A DNA stretch of 37,338 nt from Cyanobacteria bacterium UBA4641. GTDB taxonomy: Bacteria; Cyanobacteriota; Vampirovibrionia; Gastranaerophilales; Gastranaerophilaceae. A program made the translations under genes and the position numbers. The notes below the pieces were generated by a model that saw only the letters and a program-made list of their open reading frames with translations, did not search any database and was not told the origin of the DNA. The stretch covers positions 5,566-42,903 of the forward strand of contig DHMN01000053.1 of NCBI GenBank assembly GCA_002405805.1. The letters run 5' to 3'. Positions 21,324 through 30,074 of the stretch are shown here, piece by piece. The first letter of the stretch is position 1; each line of letters starts with the position of its first letter.

Positions 21324-23414
21324 CTATGCTTTTGCAGCACCTGATTTAGAAATAATTTCTTCTTCGATATTTCTAGGAACTTGTTCGTAGTTGTGGAATT
21401 CCATAGAGAATGTACCACGACCTTGAGTATTTGAACGCAAGTCAGTTGCGTAACCGAACATATTTGCTAGAGGAACTAATGCTCTAACAATTACGTTACC
21501 AGTGTTACCTAAAGGTTCTTGACCTTCAACTCTACCACGTCTTCTTGAAATATCACCGATGATAGTACCTGTAAATTCATCAGGAATTTCGATTTCAACT
21601 TTCATCATTGGTTCAAGGATACAAGGTTGAGCTTTGCGGCAACCTTCTTTGATAGCCATAGAACCGGCAATTTTGAATGCCATTTCAGATGAATCGACTT
21701 CGTGGTAAGAACCATCGTAAAGTTCAACCTTAACGTCAATCATAGGATATCCAGCTAAAATACCACCTTCAAGAGCTTCTTCCATACCTTTTCTTGCAGG
21801 TTCAATGTATTCACGAGGAATAGCACCACCGACAATTTTGTTTTCAAATACAAATCCTGCATTTTCTTCAGCCGGAGAAATTCTAACTTTAACGTGACCA
21901 TATTGACCTTTACCACCTGACTGACGAACGAATTTAGAATCTTGGTCAGCATTGCCTCTGATAGTTTCACGGTAAGCAACTTGAGGTTTACCAATATTAG
22001 CTTCTACTTTGAATTCTCTCATCATACGGTCAACAATGATATCCAAGTGAAGTTCGCCCATACCTGAAATAATTGTTTGACCTGTTTCTTCATCAGATTT
22101 AACTCTGAATGATGGGTCTTCTTCAGCAAGTTTTTGAAGGGCGATACCCATTTTATCTTGGTCAGCTTTTGTTTTTGGTTCAATAGCTACAGAAATAACT
22201 GGTTCTGGGAATGTCATTCTTTCCAAAATGATTGGAGCTTTTTCATCGCACAAAGTATCACCTGTTGTAGTATCTTTCAAACCTACAGCAGCACAGATAT
22301 CACCTGCGTATACTTCAGATTCTTCGATTCTTTGGTCAGCATACATACGAACCAATCTTGCGATACGTTCTTTTTTGCCGTTAGTTGAGTTCAATACATA
22401 AGAACCTGCTGTGATTTTACCTGAGTAAACTCTCAAGAAAGTTAAACGACCAACGAATGGGTCTGTCATAACTTTGAATGACAATGCTGAAAATGGTTCT
22501 GAGTCTGAAGAATGTCTTTCAGTTTTTGTACCATCTTCCAATTCACCTTCGATAGCTTTTACATCAACAGGTGATGGCATATAATCAACAACTGCGTTCA
22601 ACAATAATTGAACACCTTTGTTTTTGAATGCTGTACCACAAGTAACAGGAACGATTTTGTTGTTACATACAGCTTTTCTCAATACAGCTTTCAATTCATC
22701 AATTGTGATTGATTCAGGGTCTTCAAAGTATTTTTCCATCAAAGCGTCATCTTCAGATGCGATAGCTTCAACCATTGCATCATGATATTCTTGAGCTTTT
22801 TCAGCCATATCAGCAGGAATATCTTCTTCCTTAATATCAGTACCCAAATCGTTTGTATAGATTTCAGCTTTCATTGTCATTAAGTCAATCAAACCTGTAA
22901 ATTTATCTTCAGAACCGATTGGCAATTGGATAGGAACTGCGTTTGCACCTAATCTTGTTTTGATTTGGTCAACAACTCTATAGAAGTCAGCACCTGTTCT
23001 ATCCATTTTGTTTACGAATACCATACGAGGAACTTCGTAACGGTTAGCTTGTCTCCAAACTGTTTCAGATTGAGATTGAACACCACCAACTGCACAGAAT
23101 ACAGCAACAACACCGTCTAATACACGTAAAGAACGTTCAACTTCGATTGTGAAGTCAACGTGTCCAGGGGTATCAATGATGTTGATTTGGTGACCTTTCC
23201 AAGTTGCTGTAACAGCAGCAGATTGGATAGTAATACCACGTTCTTTTTCTTGTTCCATAAAGTCAGTTACAGCTGCACCATCGTGAGTCTCACCGATTTT
23301 GTGAGTTTTACCTGTGTAAAACAAGATACGTTCTGTTGTAGTTGTTTTACCGGCATCGATGTGGGCTGCAATACCAATGTTTCTAATTTTTTCCAATGGA
23401 GTTAGTCTTGCCAT
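21324..23414 (-). CDS. fusA: Translation elongation factor G
   Basis: A GTPase that drives ribosomal translocation and helps ribosome recycling. 696 residues, standard. G1 is AHIDAGKTTT (16-25), then the switch GITIQSA, G3 DTPGHVDF (about 81-88), G4 NKMD (about 138-141), and the domain IV/V blocks IIGDISRRRGRVEG and MFGYATDLRSNTQGRGTFSMEF. It stands alone, not within an rpsL-rpsG-fusA-tuf cluster. AAGGG lies 10 nt before the ATG. Confidence 0.98.
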   Translation of the reverse strand: MARLTPLEKIRNIGIAAHIDAGKTTTTERILFYTGKTHKIGETHDGAAVTDFMEQEKERGITIQSAAVTATWKGHQINIIDTPGHVDFTIEVERSLRVLDGVVAVFCAVGGVQSQSETVWRQANRYEVPRMVFVNKMDRTGADFYRVVDQIKTRLGANAVPIQLPIGSEDKFTGLIDLMTMKAEIYTNDLGTDIKEEDIPADMAEKAQEYHDAMVEAIASEDDALMEKYFEDPESITIDELKAVLRKAVCNNKIVPVTCGTAFKNKGVQLLLNAVVDYMPSPVDVKAIEGELEDGTKTERHSSDSEPFSALSFKVMTDPFVGRLTFLRVYSGKITAGSYVLNSTNGKKERIARLVRMYADQRIEESEVYAGDICAAVGLKDTTTGDTLCDEKAPIILERMTFPEPVISVAIEPKTKADQDKMGIALQKLAEEDPSFRVKSDEETGQTIISGMGELHLDIIVDRMMREFKVEANIGKPQVAYRETIRGNADQDSKFVRQSGGKGQYGHVKVRISPAEENAGFVFENKIVGGAIPREYIEPARKGMEEALEGGILAGYPMIDVKVELYDGSYHEVDSSEMAFKIAGSMAIKEGCRKAQPCILEPMMKVEIEIPDEFTGTIIGDISRRRGRVEGQEPLGNTGNVIVRALVPLANMFGYATDLRSNTQGRGTFSMEFHNYEQVPRNIEEEIISKSGAAKA

Positions 23415-23629
23415 TTTTCTTTTTCCCTTTTTTATTATATGTACATCGCTATTTTATATTTAGCCTCATCATGATTATCCCATAAACATGATATTTTTCA
23501 ATTAAATACTAAGAAAAGTGAATAGAGAATAAATATTTTTAATGTGCGATGGTTCTGGGAACTTGGAATTATAATGGAATATTTTACAAGTGTAAAATCC
23601 TACTTTTTTACATTCTATTGTCATTCTGA
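23415..23629. other. fusA upstream region, no gene seen
   Basis: TATAAT on the minus strand at 23434-23439 is a possible fusA -10 without a clear -35. Nothing else could be supported. Confidence 0.35.
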
Positions 23630-23688
23630 AAGCTTAGAAAATTTGTATGAGTAGAGCGAATACATAATTTTCTTGCTATTCAGAATCT
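23630..23688 (+). repeat. Repeat family R1, subfamily 2
   Basis: GTCATTCTGAAAGCTTAGAAAA ends in TTTTCTTGCTATTCAGAAT. The arms differ from the copies at 5074 and 11727 in both halves together (GGAT/ATCC type replaced by GCTT/TTGC type). It lies alone, without R2. Confidence 0.7.
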
Positions 23689-23939
23689 CAAATATAACAA
23701 ATTGCTTAACATGTACAGTAATGACCTGATTTTTATATTGCAATTCCAACATATTGCCTTCTCTCCCTCAAATTTAAACAAACTTATTGCACTATACCCT
23801 TCTTACCTATTGCCCTACTCAATTGTAACAAAAACTTAACAAACCCCTCCCAAAATTAAAGTTTTCTGAAAAAGTTGTCGATATGTAAAATGTAATTAAA
23901 AAAACTAATTTTCCTCCTTTTTCCCCTAACCTACTAAAT

Positions 23940-23963
23940 GGAACCTTAAATGGTTCCTTTTTT
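23940..23963 (+). terminator. Plus-strand terminator-like hairpin without an obvious gene
   Basis: GGAACC-TTAAAT-GGTTCC is followed by six T residues. No plus-strand gene lies upstream back to 21250. It could end a small RNA from 23700-23940 or be accidental. Confidence 0.45.
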
Positions 23964-23991
23964 ATTATGTTCACCTTAACAACAATAAACA

Positions 23992-24024
23992 AAGAGGGCG
24001 ACTTTTGAAAAAAGTCGCCCTCTT
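23992..24024 (-). terminator. Terminator of the adhesin gene
   Basis: A 15-bp perfect stem, AAGAGGGCGACTTTT and its complement, with a 3-nt loop and a T-rich tail on the minus strand. It lies 25 bp past the adhesin stop. Confidence 0.88.
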
Positions 24025-24048
24025 ATAATCTATCTTTCAAACTCAGAA

Positions 24049-26274
24049 TTATTTTCTAAGTTTTTCATATTGTTTTACGTTGTTCAATTTACCGTTTACA
24101 GTGCCTGCTTTAGAACCTCTGTTGATAACCAAACCTTCAGTTCCACTTGTTAATGTACTTGAAGATTTTACATCTAGTGCTTCACCTTGGTTAGATACGA
24201 TAACAGGAGCTTTTGTTGTTGTAATATCACCTGCAACTGTCATATTACCTTTTTTATTAACCAATGCAGCTTGATTGTTTTCTGTATTGATTGTACCGGC
24301 ATATCTCAGACCATCTTCACCGCTGATGTTTTTGATTAGAACTTCGCCGTTACCATCAACTACAAATTCGCTTGTTACGTTCATTCCTGTACCGTTATTT
24401 CTAACTGCTGCATAGAAACCGCCATTGTTACCAAGAGCACCGCTGTTGTTGTGAACTTTGCTACCAAGGTTCAATGCGCCTGCATTTGCAATAACATTAA
24501 CTCTGCCGTTGTGGTTAATTTCGCTATTTACAGTCATATTACCCATACCGTAGTTTTTAATGTTAGCGTTACCATCTGTAACTGTAACGTTACCGGTAGT
24601 AGCTAATTCCATTTTTCCTGCACCTTTGCGGTTGATAATACCCAAGTTGCCGTTTTTAACAGTAACCTTATCTGATACATACATATCACCAGAGTCGTTA
24701 TTGATTGCTAATGTACCGTTTGTGTTAGTTACAGAACCTTGGATATCCAAACCTCTTGTACCTGCAGCAACTCCGGTTCCTTTATTTCTGATAGCTAAAG
24801 TACCGCCTTCGTTTGAAATTGTTGCATTAGGTTGGATTGAAATACCTGTTGAATTTGCTCTGCCACCGATGTATAAGTTACCACCACGGTTAGTAACTGT
24901 TGCAGCTTTTGACAAATCTTGAGAGTTGCTGAATGATAATTTGCCACCATCATTGTAGATGTAAGCATTACCTGTGTTAGCAACATCACCAACGATAGTC
25001 ATACCGTCAGCACCGGTGTTACCGATTTTCAAATCACCTGTGTTAGTGATTGTAGCATTTTTAGAAATTGTCATGCCTGTACCACGGTTGTTAATACCCA
25101 TATTACCTTTGTTATTAATTGTACCGTTTACTAGCAAAGCACCGTTTTCGTTGTTAATAGCAGTTTGACCTGATGTATTTGTAACAGTTCCGCTCAATTC
25201 CATACCTGAACCTGTGAAGTTTTTAACAACAACTGCGCCATTACCTGCGATAGTACCGCGAGCTGTCAATTCACCTGTACCTTGGTTAAGAACTTCAACT
25301 CTGTTACCTGCTAAATTTGAACCTGTAGCCAAGCTTAATGCTGCGCCTTGGTTTTGAACAACTACGTGGTCAGAATTCAAGTTAGCTTTTGAAGATACAA
25401 CCAAATCTCCTGCTTTGTTATAAAGTCTTGTTAGATTTCTGTCTGAAACAGTACCGTTTACAACCAAACCTTTTTCACCTGCGTTAGTCAAGTAAATACC
25501 GCCATTTGCATTGTTAGCAACTGTACCTGTAACAGTTAAACCTGAACCTTCTTTGTCAGAAGCTTTAATCAAAACAATACTGCCGTTATTTAAAGCTGTA
25601 GCATTAGCATTCAAAACGCCGTTTGTATTAACCAATTTGTTAAACAAAGCATCAGCTTCAGCTTTTGATGACAATACATTGTTTTCAGTTACACCGTTCA
25701 AAATTCCGCCTGAAATATTTACAGAAGAACCTCGAAGGTCTACACCGCTTCTTGCAAGGATTTTACCTTTAACATCAATTGGAGCATTTGAATCTTGTTT
25801 CAATTTAGAAACTTGGTCAATGTTTTTAACATATTTGTTATCAAATTCAGATGTCAATTGATTGTATTTTGAAGTTGAAGGTGTTGCAACTGATAAAGAA
25901 CCTACATTCAAAACACCTGATGAACCGATTGCCATACCGCCAGGGGTAATGAAAATGGCATGTCCGTTGTAGAAGTTGCCATTACGAGTAGTGTTCAAAA
26001 CACCGTTAATATCTACTTTATTTTTAACAAGGTTTACAAATGCATTTAAGTTTCTATCTTTACCATTTTTCGTTCCTTGGTAAATCAAGTTTGCAATATC
26101 ACCTTGGTCCAATTTGAAGTTATCATATTTTCTATAACCAACATCACCGTTGATAAAACTAGGGTTAATGTTGAATGTATTGCCGTTTGGGGTGACACCC
26201 GTAATGTCAGATGCATACGCGCCGGAAACTGACAATGCTGCAGCGATAGCTACTAGAAGTAATTTTTTGTTCAT
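24049..26274 (-). CDS. Secreted filamentous-haemagglutinin-type beta-helix adhesin
   Basis: 741 residues from ATG 26274 (MNKKLLLVAIAAALSVSGAYA), chosen because AAGGAG lies 6 nt upstream; the signal peptide is cleaved after AYA near residue 21. The N-terminal 150 residues resemble the TPS/haemagglutination-activity domain (GVTPNGNTFNINP near 24-38; NGHAIFITPGGMAIGSSGVLNVGSL), as in LktA-like adhesins. From about residue 220 to the end runs a beta-helix of about 22-residue turns (GTVTNTSGQTAINNENG, GTINNKGNMGINNRGTG). There is no autotransporter barrel, LPxTG or TpsB partner nearby. It probably is exported to the cell surface; the outer-membrane route is unknown. Confidence 0.82.
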   Translation of the reverse strand: MNKKLLLVAIAAALSVSGAYASDITGVTPNGNTFNINPSFINGDVGYRKYDNFKLDQGDIANLIYQGTKNGKDRNLNAFVNLVKNKVDINGVLNTTRNGNFYNGHAIFITPGGMAIGSSGVLNVGSLSVATPSTSKYNQLTSEFDNKYVKNIDQVSKLKQDSNAPIDVKGKILARSGVDLRGSSVNISGGILNGVTENNVLSSKAEADALFNKLVNTNGVLNANATALNNGSIVLIKASDKEGSGLTVTGTVANNANGGIYLTNAGEKGLVVNGTVSDRNLTRLYNKAGDLVVSSKANLNSDHVVVQNQGAALSLATGSNLAGNRVEVLNQGTGELTARGTIAGNGAVVVKNFTGSGMELSGTVTNTSGQTAINNENGALLVNGTINNKGNMGINNRGTGMTISKNATITNTGDLKIGNTGADGMTIVGDVANTGNAYIYNDGGKLSFSNSQDLSKAATVTNRGGNLYIGGRANSTGISIQPNATISNEGGTLAIRNKGTGVAAGTRGLDIQGSVTNTNGTLAINNDSGDMYVSDKVTVKNGNLGIINRKGAGKMELATTGNVTVTDGNANIKNYGMGNMTVNSEINHNGRVNVIANAGALNLGSKVHNNSGALGNNGGFYAAVRNNGTGMNVTSEFVVDGNGEVLIKNISGEDGLRYAGTINTENNQAALVNKKGNMTVAGDITTTKAPVIVSNQGEALDVKSSSTLTSGTEGLVINRGSKAGTVNGKLNNVKQYEKLRK

Positions 26275-26566
26275 CTTGACTCCTTTATTTTCTTCATATA
26301 AATAGTTTAGTAAATTTTCTTTTTTCATCTCGTTAATTCACACCTTGTTGAATCATTCATCTGATTTTCACGCATGGATATATTACATGTATATTATACT
26401 ATATATAAAACCCCAAAAATTTTAAAATTGACCACTATATGAAGTTTTGTTGCAGTTTCTTTACAAATAAATTATTCAACTCTCAAAACATAATCATATA
26501 TACATTTTATATACTATTAAGTTAGTCGTGTCAGGTAATTTTTTCTTAACATTTCTGATTTATTGT
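26275..26566. other. Divergent promoter region, no gene seen
   Basis: Very AT-rich. TATAAT on the minus strand at 26393-26398 is a likely -10 for the adhesin, leaving a leader of over 110 nt. TATACT at 26510-26515 is a possible -10 for the plus-strand gene. No -35 boxes are convincing. Confidence 0.4.
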
Positions 26567-27301
26567 ATGGATATGGAAAAACTGTTTATAAACTTATTGC
26601 TGTTGAATTTCACATTAATTATGCCTCTTTCTGTTTTGGCACAGAGTCATTGTGTCGAAAGTGTCACAACAACAGACAGTATTGTCGGCTCAAAATCAGA
26701 ATGTAACAGCGTTGGGGAGAGCGAAAACTATTATATTTTATATAAAGGAAATGTGATAAAAGTTGCATTTGAATGTAAATTTCTATCAGAATGCGCAAAA
26801 GAAGGAGACGAAATTTATTTTTATGTTCCAAAAGATATTACAACTTCATGCGGGAATATAGTTATCCCAATGGGCGCAAAGTTTTTTGGATATATTCGTG
26901 GGATATCTCAGCAGAAAAAATTTAACAAAAATGCAAGAGTTTATTTGAGTATAAATAAATTAGTCATGCCTGACGGTACAGAAATTGAGGTGAAAGCAAA
27001 ACCGTTTAGCAAAGATTTTTCACTGGTCGAAAACGGATGGATGACAGCAGGAAAAATTGCTGCATCAACTGTCGGCTTAGGAGCTGTCGGAACAGGTGCA
27101 GGTGTCGGTTTAGCATTTATTCCAAAACCTCATAAAATTGCAATCGGTGCAGGAACAGGTGTTGCAATAGGTTGTTTTATTGGACTTGTCACTGGTTTGG
27201 TCACTCCGGGGTTAAAATACCACGCAAAACAAGGGGAAGAAATCAAAATAATATTTTGTGACGATTTATGGATTCCAAAATGTTCTATCAAAGAGTTTTA
27301 G
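26567..27301 (+). CDS. Exported protein of unknown function upstream of efflux operon
   Basis: About 244 residues. The start is uncertain: ATG 26567 or 26573 gives a clean signal peptide (MEKLFINLLLLNFTLIMPLS, cleaved after VLA), while an open GTG at 26528 has no ribosome site. The mature part has a beta-rich domain (IPMGAKFFGYIRGI, KNARVYLSINKLVMPDGTEI), loosely reminiscent of VirB10/TrbI-type periplasmic domains. Then come two Gly/Ala-rich hydrophobic segments (about 170-190 and 205-225: GLGAVGTGAGVGLAFIP, GAGTGVAIGCFIGLVTG). Four or more cysteines would be outside. It is 91 bp from the TolC gene; its role there is unproven. Confidence 0.6.
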   Translation: MDMEKLFINLLLLNFTLIMPLSVLAQSHCVESVTTTDSIVGSKSECNSVGESENYYILYKGNVIKVAFECKFLSECAKEGDEIYFYVPKDITTSCGNIVIPMGAKFFGYIRGISQQKKFNKNARVYLSINKLVMPDGTEIEVKAKPFSKDFSLVENGWMTAGKIAASTVGLGAVGTGAGVGLAFIPKPHKIAIGAGTGVAIGCFIGLVTGLVTPGLKYHAKQGEEIKIIFCDDLWIPKCSIKEF

Positions 27302-27306
27302 ACGGT

Positions 27307-27334
27307 TTGATATGATTTTTCCTGTATATATATG
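27307..27334 (+). promoter_or_regulatory. Possible promoter of the tolC-macB operon
   Basis: TTGATA (27307-27312), a 16-bp spacer and TATATG (27329-27334). It lies just after the preceding stop codon and about 60 nt before the TolC-type start. Confidence 0.35.
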
Positions 27335-27392
27335 ATGAAAAATGAACAAAATTATTATTAAATCGTTTATAGGTATGTAATGAGGATTTAAC

Positions 27393-28847
27393 GTGTACCG
27401 AATAACAAAAATAGCGATTAGTTTAATAGTAGTTTTGGCAATTGGAACAACATCTTGTTTTGCGCTGGAGGAGGTAAAAGTCGAACAAGGCTCGGTTTTG
27501 TCTTTACGTGATTGTATTGCCATTGCGCTAAATAACAACCCCGGAATAAAAAGTGCAAGATATAATTATGGAATTTCAAAAGCAAATGTAAATATTGCAA
27601 GGTCTGAGTTTTTCCCAACAATTGGAGTTGGTACAGGCTATAGTTTTAACGGAGTTGATTCAAAAAGAACAACTTCCAGTACAAATACATATTCTGTAGA
27701 AGCTCAATTAAATCAACTGTTGTGGAATTTTGGAAGAACAAATGCACATATCAAAATGCAAAAGTTTTATTTAATTGCAGACAAATTTGTTTTTGACAAC
27801 ACTGTCCGAGAAACAATTTTTAATGTAAAACAAAAGTATTATGAAGTGCTTGCGGCAAGGACAACTGTTTTAATTAATCAAGCTTATGTTGATATAAATG
27901 AACGAAATTATTTGAGAACAAAGGCGTATTTTGACGAAGGCATAAAATCTAAAATTGACCTTGTTAATGCCGAAGTAACTTTGAGCGATTCAAAAATCAC
28001 TCTAATTAAATCCGAAAACACTTATAAAAATTCTCTTGTAAATTTGAATAATGCAATGTATTTGGCAAACGCGCCGACTTATTCAATTTCAGGGACAGAG
28101 GATTTCAATATAAAAGATAACGTTGCTCCGGTTGACTTGGCAAAAATCACCAAACCGTCTGATGCTGAAATTAGCCAAGTTCCTGTGAGTGTAAAAGATG
28201 CCAAATTGATAAGTTCTGTAGAAAAACTTGAAGTTTTGGCAGATTACAAGGTGTCAGAATTTCCTTATACATTTGAAGAATGTATAAAAATGGCATACAA
28301 AAATCGTGCGGATTTAAAAGCATATTCTTCAACCCTTGATGCGGTTAAAGAAAATCTTTTGTATGTAAAAAGAAATTATTACCCTGAACTTTCTGCAACT
28401 GCAGGTTACGGATTCCGAGATACAAATAGAACAAGTTCACTTAATGTTGGGGTAAATCTCTCAAGTTCAGTCAATATAATGAACCAAAAAGCAAAAGTCG
28501 ATGCAGCAAAATTACAGGTTGATTTAGCCGAAAACTCTTTGAGTCAACTAAATCAGGATATTTATTTTGAAGTTCAAAATGCATATATTGATATGATTGA
28601 ACTTGAAAAACAAATTCCACTCCTTGCGGTTAAAGTTCGTCAAACTTTTGAAAACTACGAACTTGCAGAAGGCAGATATTATGTAGGTTTGGGCGACTAT
28701 ATCCAATTACAGGATGCAAAAGTTAATTACAACAATGCTCAAACATCTTACATTGAAACAATTTATAAATATAATGTTGCAAGAGCAAATTTAGAAAGTG
28801 TTATCGCACTTCCGCAGGATGTAACAATAACATTGGAAGGAAAATAA
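27393..28847 (+). CDS. TolC-family outer-membrane efflux protein
   Basis: 484 residues with a GTG start at 27393, supported by GAGG 7 nt upstream and by the signal peptide that follows at once (ITKIAISLIVVLAIGTTSCFA). Two OEP repeats are visible: SLRDCIAIALNNNPGIKSARYNYGISKAN at the N-terminus and TFEECIKMAYKNRADLKAYSSTL in the middle, each leading into long coiled helices and barrel strands. A TolC trimer gives the outer-membrane duct for a MacAB-type pump. It heads a plus-strand operon, 1 bp ahead of the adaptor gene. Confidence 0.92.
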   Translation: MYRITKIAISLIVVLAIGTTSCFALEEVKVEQGSVLSLRDCIAIALNNNPGIKSARYNYGISKANVNIARSEFFPTIGVGTGYSFNGVDSKRTTSSTNTYSVEAQLNQLLWNFGRTNAHIKMQKFYLIADKFVFDNTVRETIFNVKQKYYEVLAARTTVLINQAYVDINERNYLRTKAYFDEGIKSKIDLVNAEVTLSDSKITLIKSENTYKNSLVNLNNAMYLANAPTYSISGTEDFNIKDNVAPVDLAKITKPSDAEISQVPVSVKDAKLISSVEKLEVLADYKVSEFPYTFEECIKMAYKNRADLKAYSSTLDAVKENLLYVKRNYYPELSATAGYGFRDTNRTSSLNVGVNLSSSVNIMNQKAKVDAAKLQVDLAENSLSQLNQDIYFEVQNAYIDMIELEKQIPLLAVKVRQTFENYELAEGRYYVGLGDYIQLQDAKVNYNNAQTSYIETIYKYNVARANLESVIALPQDVTITLEGK

Positions 28848-28848
28848 T

Positions 28849-30051
28849 ATGGACTTACAAAAAATAAAATCCACATGTCTAAAAAAAAGAGTGATAATTC
28901 CTTTGGCAATCGCACTTGTTGCAGGTTGTATCGGAGTTAGTCAGGTAAATGCAAATAAAGTCAGATATCAAACTCAAAAACTTGAGAAATGTACGATTAC
29001 AGATGTTGTTGAGGCATCAGGGACAATTAATCCTGTTAATACGGTGAGTGTCGGCTCTACCGTATCAGGTTTGATGAAGGCCATTTATGTAGATTACAAT
29101 TCCGAGGTTAAAAAAGGTCAACTTTTGGCTCAAATCGACCCTGCTAACTTTCAAGCATCAGTTGACCAAAATCGTGCCCAAATTAATAATGCCGAGGCAA
29201 ATTTAGCAAAATTGAATGCTGAAATGGTAATGGCGCAAAAAACTTATAATCGTTATAAAAATTTGTATAACAAAAACTTTGTTGCAAGGAGCGAATTAGA
29301 CCAAGCAGAAAGCGATTATTTGGCAAAAAAGGCATCTATCGGCGCGCAACAAGCATCAATCGCGCAAGCTAGAGCAAATTATAAAACCGCAATGACAAAC
29401 CTTGGGTATACAAAAATCATTGCACCTGTGGATGGAACAATTATTTCAAGAGATATTGACGTAGGTCAACCGGTTGCAGCAAGTTTCCAAGCGCCTGAAC
29501 TGTTCACTATCGCACAAGATTTGACAAAAATGCAAATTGAGGTGAATGTTTCAGAGGCAGATATCGGCAAGGTTAAAGAAGGGCAAGATGTTCAATATAC
29601 CCTTGATGGGTACCCTGATAGCACATTTTACGGCAAAGTTACCCAAGTCAGACTGGATTCAACAACCACATCAAATGTTGTTACTTACACCGTAATTGTC
29701 AGCGTAAGTAATGAAGATTTGAAACTGAAACCTGGAATGACAGCAAATGTTTCAATTATCACAAAGGAAAGTAAGGATGTAATGTGCGCACCTAGTATTG
29801 CGTTGAAATTTTCACCTGAAACAAACGGTCAAAAATACAAAAACCAAGGTATTTGGATTTTGGATAACGGCAAACCGCGCAGAATTGATATCAAAGAAGG
29901 TGCAAGTGATGACACCAATGTTGAAATCATTTCTCAAAGATTGAAACTTGGCGATGATATTATTGTCGGCTCAAGTGGGGGAAAACGTAAGGCACAAGCA
30001 GGTGGTGGCAACAACAGCAAACGTCGTGGCGGCCCTCCTGGGATGTTTTAA
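28849..30051 (+). CDS. MacA-like periplasmic adaptor (membrane fusion protein)
   Basis: 400 residues. N-terminal signal anchor at about 14-31, then barrel-sandwich half (EASGTINPVNTVSVGSTVSG), a long alpha-hairpin (about 95-180, Ala/Gln-rich), the returning lipoyl half (IIAPVDGTIISRDIDVGQPVAAS), a beta-barrel with the MacA/HlyD pattern EADIGKVKEGQDVQYTLDGYP, and a Gly/Lys/Arg-rich C-terminus. It joins the TolC duct to the inner-membrane MacB-type transporter encoded two genes on. Confidence 0.93.
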   Translation: MDLQKIKSTCLKKRVIIPLAIALVAGCIGVSQVNANKVRYQTQKLEKCTITDVVEASGTINPVNTVSVGSTVSGLMKAIYVDYNSEVKKGQLLAQIDPANFQASVDQNRAQINNAEANLAKLNAEMVMAQKTYNRYKNLYNKNFVARSELDQAESDYLAKKASIGAQQASIAQARANYKTAMTNLGYTKIIAPVDGTIISRDIDVGQPVAASFQAPELFTIAQDLTKMQIEVNVSEADIGKVKEGQDVQYTLDGYPDSTFYGKVTQVRLDSTTTSNVVTYTVIVSVSNEDLKLKPGMTANVSIITKESKDVMCAPSIALKFSPETNGQKYKNQGIWILDNGKPRRIDIKEGASDDTNVEIISQRLKLGDDIIVGSSGGKRKAQAGGGNNSKRRGGPPGMF

Positions 30052-30074
30052 GGGGTAAGAAAGGTTAATAAATC

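Noticed and set aside
23992..24024. Plus-strand use of the adhesin terminator
   Set aside because: No plus-strand gene lies upstream, and the plus-strand tail (ATAATC) has no T-tract.
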